This document shows positions 55,987-64,000 of a stretch of DNA of 64,000 bases, in pieces. The position numbers and the translations under genes were made by a program. The notes beneath the pieces are model-generated. The model was given only the letters and a program-made list of their open reading frames with translations. It had not been told where the DNA came from and made no database searches. Source of the stretch: Siphonodentalium dalli (Eukaryota > Mollusca > Scaphopoda > Gadilida > Siphonodentaliidae); the NCBI GenBank assembly GCA_032622095.1, contig CP136068.1, positions 10,707,729 to 10,771,728 on the forward strand. Direction: 5' to 3'. Positions within the stretch are counted from its first letter, which is position 1; the number at the start of each line of letters is the position of its first letter.

Positions 55987-56170
55987 TTACTAAATACACA
56001 TGGACGAGTAGTTAACCGTCAGGAAATGTTCAGATAATGAACAAACAACCCTAAGTCGTTTGTTGAATTAATTAGCTGAACATTTGCCAACAGCAGATAT
56101 GATGAATTATGTACTTATTATCTGAACATTTCCTGATGGATAACTATTCGTCAATGTGTCTTTAGTAAAT
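55987..56170. repeat. Foldback element, ~52-bp arms
   Basis: TTTACTAAATACACATGGAC ... GGAAATGTTCAGATAA (from 55987) is the diverged reverse complement of TTATCTGAACATTTCCTGAT ... GTGTCTTTAGTAAA (to 56170), with a ~77-nt loop. TA dinucleotides lie just outside both ends, so a TA-target MITE is possible. Confidence 0.7.
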
Positions 56171-57631
56171 AAAGGGTTTATTTTTTCTTTGATCAACATC
56201 TACGTTTTTTTTTGTAATGTAACATTAAAGGGAGACTTAGGACAATGTCCGTAAATTCCTGAGTCTGTTCTCGTGAACATGCAAAACAATACAGATTTAT
56301 TTTTATTATATATCGCGTTTTAGACCCATATAGAATAATTAATTTCGAAGTTGTTTTCTGTAAATGTTCAGTCTAACAGCTATCATAAACCCAATGTTAA
56401 TATAAATAACAGTTTATGACTTAAAGGGGAGACGCACGTTTTGCACAAATCCAGCCAAAAATGGCTAGCAATTTACAATTAAAGAATTTCTCTGGATATA
56501 TCTGGCAAAGCATGTTGAATTTCACATATCATCATCTTCATTGTTTGTAGAATTATTAGGAGACAACAAAATCAATGGATTTTAATACATTTGAGAGGTT
56601 GAACATTTTATTTAACCACACCCCCCCCCCCATTTCTGTACCAAGAACTGCTAGAATAATTTCTCACCAAACTCGAATCACCAAATAGCTTGTTGTCTTG
56701 GCTCTATGCGAGGAGGCTTCATTTGTATCATAATTTTGAGTTAGATTTGTAATTGCCCAATGCAAACAAATGTTGATATGCAGTGTGGTCCACTTAAGCA
56801 AGGAGCAATCAACAGGAATTAGGCCACAGTGTTAAGATATATGGTGGTCAGCATTAATTTGGTTATGTAAACATGGCCCACAACTGATCTCCGAGTCAGT
56901 CCAATTGTTCATTGATCGATAGGCATGATATGTAAGGCCTCCAATATATAAAATTATTTATGGGTAGTTGCCTTTCTTAATGAAAATAATCATTACATTT
57001 CATAAATAAAGAATAATTAGGTCTCCTCTGATGATCTTGAGATATTATATCTTTGATATATTTACTGCACTTTTGAAAATAATACATTTTACAGAAGTTC
57101 TTGGTACATGAAATCAGTGAAATTTTAAAGTAAATGAGGTTATAATATGCAATTGGTTGATGGTTCTTAAGCTAGACGGGTCCCAATTAATTCAGTATTA
57201 GCAATATCTGAGGCAGGCAAATGATGAGGTGGGTAAAATAACATCATACAATGTAGATACATTAATGGCCAACATATTTCGCGCAAATCGGTTCATAATC
57301 GACTTGTAATATTCATATCGGTTCATATTGGATAATATATTATGAATAGCCGATAGTGAGCTTATATCGGAATATATCCGTTATTTAGTTTTATGGCGCG
57401 GGCCAAATTGAAAACAAATTTTAAAGAGCAAACATCTCGTAAGTTCAACTTAATTAGTATGAGTTGATAGTGGCACTAAAACACGTTCGTTTTCAGTTAG
57501 TTGTGGACTCAAAATAAGGCGATGCTACGCCGTTTATGAACCTATAACACATCATATAGAATAACCGATAACGTTCTAGAGAACAGACAAATAATATTTT
57601 TATTTGGCAAATTATTTTTTTGTGCTGTGTG
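56171..57631. other. Non-coding, nothing firm
   Basis: The phrases TTAAAGGGAGACTTAGG (56226) and TTAAAGGGGAGACGCAC (56422) resemble ends of TTAA-type elements but no matching inverted partner is seen. A poly-C run lies near 56621. No exon is supported. Confidence 0.4.
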
Positions 57632-58341
57632 AACATGAAACTATGAACACTTCACGGACTATTTCCCCGGATGTAACTGCTCGTCGTTTATTCGTTAAAC
57701 TTACGTCGTACCATCAACGTTTGAGGGCGAATTATAATTTGCCAAATGTTATCCCTGATAGTATCAGTTTCTGCAACCTTGATTGAGTTTTGTTTTGAAC
57801 GACGTTTCACATCGACAGGATAGCAGTTAGTTAGTAATTATACTCGAATATACATTGTGTTTTATCATCACCGAACAATAAATTGGTAGAAGTGTTGCTT
57901 CATCTGAAGGGAACAACACAAGAGGATTAGCTGTGTAAACACTACCATCACACTACATATTGGTTTTCCCTCCACCCATCGATAATAATGTTACCAGATT
58001 AACTGCATCTTAATATAGGTGTTAATATTTTCGAAACCATATAAACTCCACTAATATAGTTTCCTAAAATTAATGGTATTGATTGACCGATATATTTCAA
58101 CTTTATAGAGGAATTAAAAAGTGACTTGCCAAAACTTTTGCCAAATGAAAATATTTTTTTGCCAAATGTGAATTATATTTCCCATTGGCAAATTTGGCAA
58201 GTGGCAGAGCTAACCCTGATGGGATGAAAATATAGAGCTGTCGTCGCTCCCAAACGTTGATGGTACGACGTAAGTTTAACGAATAAACGACGAGCAGTTA
58301 CATCCGGGAAATAGTCCGTGAAGTTTTCATAGTTTCATGTT
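57632..58341. mobile_element. Element with ~91-bp terminal inverted repeats
   Basis: 57632-57723 (AACATGAAACTATGAACACT ... ATCAACGTTTG) is the near-identical reverse complement of 58251-58341 (CAAACGTTGATGG ... TCATAGTTTCATGTT). The 527-bp interior contains repeated TTGCCAAATG words but no transposase. The right end continues into the dispersed repeat also seen at 55430, so the arms may be part of a larger inverted duplication rather than true transposon ends. Confidence 0.7.
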
Positions 58342-58590
58342 AATAAAACGCAATATAACATATCCGGGCATTCCGAAGTTGTATTACTTCAGTCCATACA
58401 TATTGTGCTCGTAGAAAGGTAGTCCAGCTACTTATCGACCTATTTCGATACCGGAAAATATTTAAATGCTAATATTAGTAGGTATAACTGGACTGAAGAC
58501 CACCATTTGGCTCTATAAGCTTGTAGCAGATCGAAATTTCCAAATCCGAAAAATTCCATTTGCATCTCTCTGTTGAGTTGGAATTTTCCA
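58342..58590 (+). repeat. Diverged dispersed repeat, copy 2
   Basis: Partner of 55430-55775 (blocks listed there). It begins at the end of the right inverted arm of 57632-58341. Confidence 0.7.
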
Positions 58591-58591
58591 A

Positions 58592-60299
58592 CAGGTTATT
58601 CAAATTTTTAATTTGTTTGGAATTGTCCAACCTACCTCTTTATATATTATGTTTCGACATTCGCAACTGATTTCCAATTCTGTAAACAAATATCCACACT
58701 AGGAAAATATTCGCCAAATACATTTCACACTTGACTATGGTGGGGATATCAAACTATCAGAATATATTGGAACAGAATATTCTTCATTCTGGACGGAGTT
58801 TAAGCAAATATTTATATACCGCAGATAAGTGTAGAATGAGTCATGTTTATTGGTGGCAAATTGCAGATAATAAGTTCACCAAACGATATATCATAAGTAT
58901 AACAACGACGAATATTGTGAATTATGTCCCGGTTGTGAGGTCGTGAGTTTTACCAACAATTTGTTCACACAGCACAAGAGATGAACATTTCTGTATTTCT
59001 GTTTTTCTGTTGATCAAATGTCAATATCAGGAAATTCCACATATTTAAACGATTATCTGAATAAAACCAACAACCGACATTGCACACATGCATACTGTGA
59101 TTCATTTCTTTTATTTTATGCATTCCATGTTTAGAAAGGAGAAAGCAATTTCTGACATAATCATGAAATGTTGATATGATTATTCAGAACACGGAAGCGT
59201 TATCGGAATAACAAGAACACGGCAATTGTATCTGGGAACGTTGTAACAATATTTTAATTTCGTTCCGATATCTAAATGAGTGTGAAGCGATTGTGTAGTG
59301 GCCTGCGATTTTCTCGTACTCTGGCATTCTGGCTATGTTGACTGGTCAGACATCTAAAATGTTAATAAATAGTAGGTCATTCACGAAAGGCGCCCATCAA
59401 CCGAGCAATGCTCAATTTGCCACGCCACAGTGTTCATGTGTGCAATAATTGGTCGATATGTGTACACACACTGTTGCATTCATGTTTGTAATTTGTTCAA
59501 ACTCAGTTTCTATTGAATTTATATAAGACAATCCATAAAAATCGATAGGACTAGACTACATAATTAGATAATACTTGGTTAGTTATCCGGCTACAAATCA
59601 AACTCCAGGCAGAGTTATCGCTCATCGCTCCGCTGAGATACCACTGCCACAGGGACATTTGGTAAGGATTTCTGACATGATCTTAGTTCGTATGTTTTGA
59701 GATTAAATGATCTATGTCCTACTCAGTTCACATTGTTATTATCAACACCGAATGACACTTTTGGTGTTCAAAATAAGATAATATGTGACTAAGTATAGTT
59801 CCGACAGTACTTAACATGGATGTATAATGTTGAATATCGAAATCACAAACATTCCGTCATGTGATGTCAAATAATGTCTAGGGTGAGAAGAATGTGACGA
59901 TCCACGCAAAGCGTTGCCTGGTATTCTTATAGAACCGAAAGTAAGACGGCTATTGCAAACTATTTTGTACCAGTTATCGCTGTTGGTTGCATTATTTTTT
60001 ACCAAAGGCATAACAATAAAACCTACACAGAAGGTGTACGCACACTAAACGTAAAACATATTACAGGATGTACCTACTGACTCAATTTTTTATATATTTT
60101 AGAGTTTTCCCTCAAAAACATAATCTAAACGTATTGTGTCATCTTCCCTGAAGGCAAATATACAAAAATGCAGGGTGGAGGTAATTGGTGTACATCGCAA
60201 TTGCATTTCAACGTGGATTAAAATATAGCATGCTAACCCCAAGATGGATGCAAATAACTAACACAACGGCCGTTGTATTGATAAACAACTGGTATATGA
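58592..60299. other. Non-coding, nothing recognised
   Basis: No exon, RNA gene or repeat family stands out. Confidence 0.5.
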
Positions 60300-61450
60300 T
60301 TTAATATATGATCCCGATCCACAAACCGGATTCGCAACACCTCAGGAGACATTCCGTGCTCGTGTGGGTAAAAACTTCAATATTGTACTGATTGCTTCCT
60401 ATTTGATAAATAGCTACAAAACCGATTCAGTGGAACCCCTCAACATCCTAATGTTCAAGTTTGCTAAGCACTATTTTATGATTTATTGTATCAAAATCTT
60501 TTGATCGGTCTTGAAAGACACCAATTGTACATGTATGTACATGTAGTTTCATTTTTATCAAGTGCCCCTGTCATTTTTTCCAATATAGTGCAAGCACAGT
60601 GGATTGGTTCTTTCTAAATCTATATTGACTGCTGTATTTTTCTATGTAGTTACTTAAACTATCATACATTAGTTTTTCAATAATCTTAGAGAAGACTGGT
60701 AATATAGATACTGGTCTATTGTTTCTCATAGTTGTTGGGTCTTTAGCTTTATAAATAGGTATAACTTTAGCTATTTTCAAAAGATCTGGGAAATCAACCT
60801 TGGCAAGGTTAAGATTGCATAAATGTGTGAGAGGTTTAATGAAGAGTTCACAACAAGATCATGTATGTGCAGCCTTTTTTGAGCTGATATTATTCAGAAT
60901 CCATATCAGTTCAAGTTCATTTATTGGGTGAATGAAAAATGATGAAGTATTTGATTGATTCAGGTATAAATCCATTGCTTTTTGTTGAGATTTGATTTTT
61001 TCAGCAAGAGTAGGTCCTATTTTTGTAAAATATCCATTGACACTTGATGCAATAATCTTTCTATCAGTTATGTATTTATTCTCGTGTAGGAATTCTGTTG
61101 TGGTGTTGTTATCATTTTTCTTATTGAGAATATTTTTTAGGAGTTTCCAGGTGGCATTTATATTTCCTTAATATTTTTGGAATTTGTCATGATAATATTT
61201 TTGTTTTGTCATGCTAATTACTGAGTTTTTAGCCTATTCCTATAAGTCTTATATTTATCATTATTATGTTCTGTTCGACATCCTACTCCTAGGAATGGTT
61301 TGTACAGTTTATTTTTTTCTTTTTATGGAGTTTTTTCTTTTGTCATCCATGGTGTAAGATAATTTGTGACTTTAATACTTTTTTTTGTGCATTTTGGGAA
61401 GCTACTCTTATAACTATTCATTATATTCTCATGGAATATTATATAGGCAT
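60300..61450 (-). mobile_element. Decayed LINE fragment (linker and reverse transcriptase start)
   Basis: The minus strand, read with frameshifts and stops, gives the linker (about 61430-60800: KSSFPKCTKKSIKV, LTPWMTKEKTP, KKNKLYKPFLGVG) and then KIAKVIPIYKAKDPTTMRNN, RPVSILPVFSKIIEKLMYD and YRFRKNQSTVLAL (60780-60571). Motif A follows as VFQDRSKDFDTINHKIVLSK (about 60520-60460). It resembles Jockey/CR1-type elements and is a different family from the LINE at 22-25.8 kb, whose equivalent reads AVGKLFNKIINRRL. Both the endonuclease and the later RT motifs are missing. Confidence 0.8.
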
Positions 61451-62080
61451 CAATGTCGGTATGTCCGTATGTCCGTCTGTCCGTAGACACTTGCTATCCG
61501 ATTCATTTACTTGAATATTTTTGATCGGATCTTGTTAAAATTTTATGTGCATGTTTATGATGACACACTCCTCACCTGTATAGTTTTTCGTATCGATCGG
61601 TTGATCGGTTTAGAAATTATTAACACTTTGCATCCGCACATAAGCATGAGCTATCCGATGCTGTAACCAAAGTATTTTTTGTCCGATTGTTTTCATATTT
61701 GATATGTAGGTTTATAATGACACACCCCTCACCTGTATAGTTTTTGCTATCGATTGGTTGATCGGTTTAGAAAATATATAACCCTGCACACAAATGCTAT
61801 CTGATGCATCTAAGTCAAACTGTGTTCTTCTGATATGCCTCATATTTCTTACCTAGGTTTTTCTTAGCACGTTTTTCATCTTTATGGTTTTTGGTATCGT
61901 TTAGTTAACCCTTTCTGCTCTTGTTTTTAAATAAAATTCATCCAAGCTGTGTTGACTTAAATATTTTTCATCTGATCAGCACCAAATTTGGTACATATGG
62001 TCCTCACCCCGAATTACAGATCAGGTTCAAATTTGAGTTTGATCTGGTATATTTTAACAGAGTTATGGCCATTTAAAATT
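61451..62080 (+). repeat. Diverged ~140-150-bp repeat units, block 1
   Basis: It starts with GTCCGTATGTCCGTCTGTCC. The units share 'GCTATCCGAT', 'TATTTTTGTC.GAT', 'TATGATGACACAC.CCTCACC', 'TGTATAGTTTTTGGTATCGAT', 'TGGTTGATCGGTTTAGAAAA' and 'TTAACCCTTT.CA' at about 61500, 61645, 61790 and 61935. The last unit has 'CAGCACCAAATTTGGTACAT' and 'GAGTTATGGCC'. Confidence 0.75.
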
Positions 62081-63539
62081 CAAGTAGCTGATAATCTAAT
62101 TAATGCCTGCAGGCACTGTTAGCTTAGAAGAGGGGATCTTATTACACAGCCAGTGTCTTATTGGAAATGAGTGTTGTTTAGCTTGACATTAGGTAAATAC
62201 CATGGCTCACAGAGTAAAATCTCTTTAGACACATATCACAGTGATAGTGCATGGTTCTCTCCTGTATGGACCAGAACACCTGATCAAACAAATCTCTCAA
62301 CACTAATAAAATTTATCTCCTGACTCTCAGACTCTATCACACACAGTGTGCTAGCATCTCTAAAAAATTGACAAGACCATGATTGGTGACTCTCTGGTCC
62401 ATTCTGTGTTCTGTACGAAATTAATTTAACCCCTTTGTTGAAACAGGTTTATGACATTAGAGACTAACTTATTATATGGGTTTCTAAATCCAATGACATG
62501 CTTTTTATAGACTTTTTGTGTTTATCAGTTCATTATTTTGGGTAAGATTAACCCCATTCTATCCGATTTTATGACTCAAATATTTCCATTGATTATGTTT
62601 ATAGTTCTTGGCATAGTTTATGATAACATACCCCTAACATGCACAGTGAGGGTCATTTAGTTTATTTGCTCAAAAATATAAACATCCTCCACCAATCCTG
62701 TTGACACAATGTGATAACTAAATATTTTTCACTTGATCACTATATAAATAATTGCATCCATGTTAATGATGAAACATGCATTCTTCACCTGTATAAATTT
62801 TGGTATCGATTGAATGATTTTGATAATATATTAACAGTAACTTCAATTATATTTCCGCTGTTAGGTACATTATATCTTTCCAATGATCAGCTTAGAAGAA
62901 AATTAACCCACCCCATTCCATAGTCATACACTATGCTATTCAATGTAATGAATCTAATATTTTCAATCTGACCAATCTCATATCCTACTTCTAGCTATCT
63001 GAAAATTCTGCATAAAATCATTTTATATCCAATCATTATCAATCATTTTATATCCAGGTCTATACATCCCTCACTTGTATAGTTGGTCAGGTATTGATTA
63101 TTTTTTTAATCGGGAACTATTAACTCTTTTGTCCCATCTAAATGATCCCAAGAATTTTTAATATGCAGCTAACACAAAACATAATAAAAACAAATAACAA
63201 TATTAAAAAAATCATATGTTATGTCTCACATTCCAGTGTAATAAGCAAATAACTAACTATTTTGTCTTTAACTGCTATGGTGCTTCTCTCTGACTATGGA
63301 TTGAGCTTAATTAGCTTTATCACTCTATAAGACATATCTGTGTTGAAGTGACTTGATATGTTAATGAAATGGAATGCCACATCCGTGTTCCTATTCTGTT
63401 TATGTGAGCAAGGTGCCCAATAAGTCTGATTCCACTTGTGTCCTTAATAGTAAGGTGTCAATTATTGAAACTTTTGCACTCGTGAAAAGGTTGGTGTAAG
63501 GATTTATTAAAATAGCTAAACGGTATCGCCAAGGTATGG
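62081..63539. other. Non-coding with scattered copies of the same unit
   Basis: Fragments of the ~150-bp unit ('CACCTGTATAAATTTTGGTA' near 62787, 'CACTTGTATAGTTGGTCAGG' near 63072) are scattered through ordinary AT-rich DNA. No exon is supported. Confidence 0.5.
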
Positions 63540-64000
63540 GTTAAACATCTGCCAATCGTGATCGGCCTCTCGTTATCTGATCAGAACCAAATTTGGTATG
63601 CGACTTTCAGAGCCCAAAATACAGATCGAGTTCGAATATGGGTTTGATCCTATTTATTTTAAAGGAGTTATGACCCTTTTTTCGAAAATATAATTAAAAA
63701 AAACAAAAATCCGATGCTATAACCGAAGTATATTTTGTCTGATTGTGTTCATATTTGATATGTAGGTTTATGATGACACGCCCCTCATCTGTATAGTTTT
63801 TGGTATTGATTGGTTGATCGGTTTAGAAAATAATTAACCCTTTACACACATGCTATCCAATGCAATAAGTTGAACATATTTCTTCTGATCTGCCTCATAT
63901 TTCTTACCTAGGTTTTTCTTAGCACGTTCTTCGTCTGTATGGTTTTTGGTATTGTTTAATTAACCCTTTTCACTCTTATGTTTACTTAGAATTCACCCAA
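63540..64000 (+). repeat. Diverged ~140-150-bp repeat units, block 2
   Basis: 63550-63685 matches the unit at about 61960-62070 ('CTGATCAGAACCAAATTTGG', 'GTTCGAATATGGGTTTGATC', 'AAGGAGTTATGACCC'). 63705-64000 matches 61665-61970 in order ('TCTGATTGTGTTCATATTTG', 'CTCATATTTCTTACCTAGGT', 'TTTTTCTTAGCACGTT'). The array runs off the right edge. Confidence 0.8.

Overview
The window reads as AT-rich, repeat-dense animal nuclear DNA. It has spliced exons with canonical GT/AG boundaries, many decayed non-LTR retrotransposons, foldback/MITE-type DNA elements and large minisatellites. There are no bacterial-style operons. The frequent ACATGTA-type words, the tandem repeats ending in GGACGGAC runs and the LINE families suggest a marine lophotrochozoan, most likely a mollusc. 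That assignment is an inference from style, not from a marker gene.

The one host gene I can support is an excitatory amino acid (glutamate) transporter of the SLC1 family on the minus strand. Six exons (26639-26224, 16318-16276, 10983-10935, 8144-7958, 5631-5398, 4307-4116) join in perfect phase into an uninterrupted 373-residue N-terminal part, from the start Met through TM7. Two exons are only 43 and 49 nt and encode the extracellular loop between TM3 and TM4. The last part (HP2, TM8, C-terminus) was not found between 1 and 4115 and should lie beyond the left edge.

1-26.2 kb is this gene plus its introns and left flank. The introns are packed with foldback elements (8.3, 10.05, 11.07-11.83, 11.95-12.04 kb), a TTAA-flanked element (13.2 kb), a tandem array built on an AAGATGGC palindrome (6.2-7.5 kb), two pairs of dispersed repeats (A: 8.7 and 21.6/25.8 kb; B: 9.4 and 20.5 kb), and LINE remnants at 4.6, 15 and 22-25.8 kb. 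The large LINE sits inside the second copy of repeat A.

26.7-60 kb has no gene I can recognise. It holds a cluster of AGAACA/TGTTCT words (27.3 kb), a LINE fragment (31.8-33.3 kb), a TTAA-flanked element (33.6-34.1 kb), the zinc-finger tail of a probable transposase (39.6 kb), and a small GC-rich island (41.8 kb). It also holds two adjacent 24-bp minisatellites (43.8-44.2 and 44.4-46.9 kb, the larger open in translation on both strands), a perfect 101-bp-arm palindrome flanked by TA (49.3 kb), and a 310-bp higher-order minisatellite (53.8-54.9 kb). 60-64 kb holds another LINE reverse-transcriptase fragment and a diverged ~150-bp repeat array. The genes do not form a pathway: the window is one neuronal-type transporter gene in a sea of mobile and tandem DNA.
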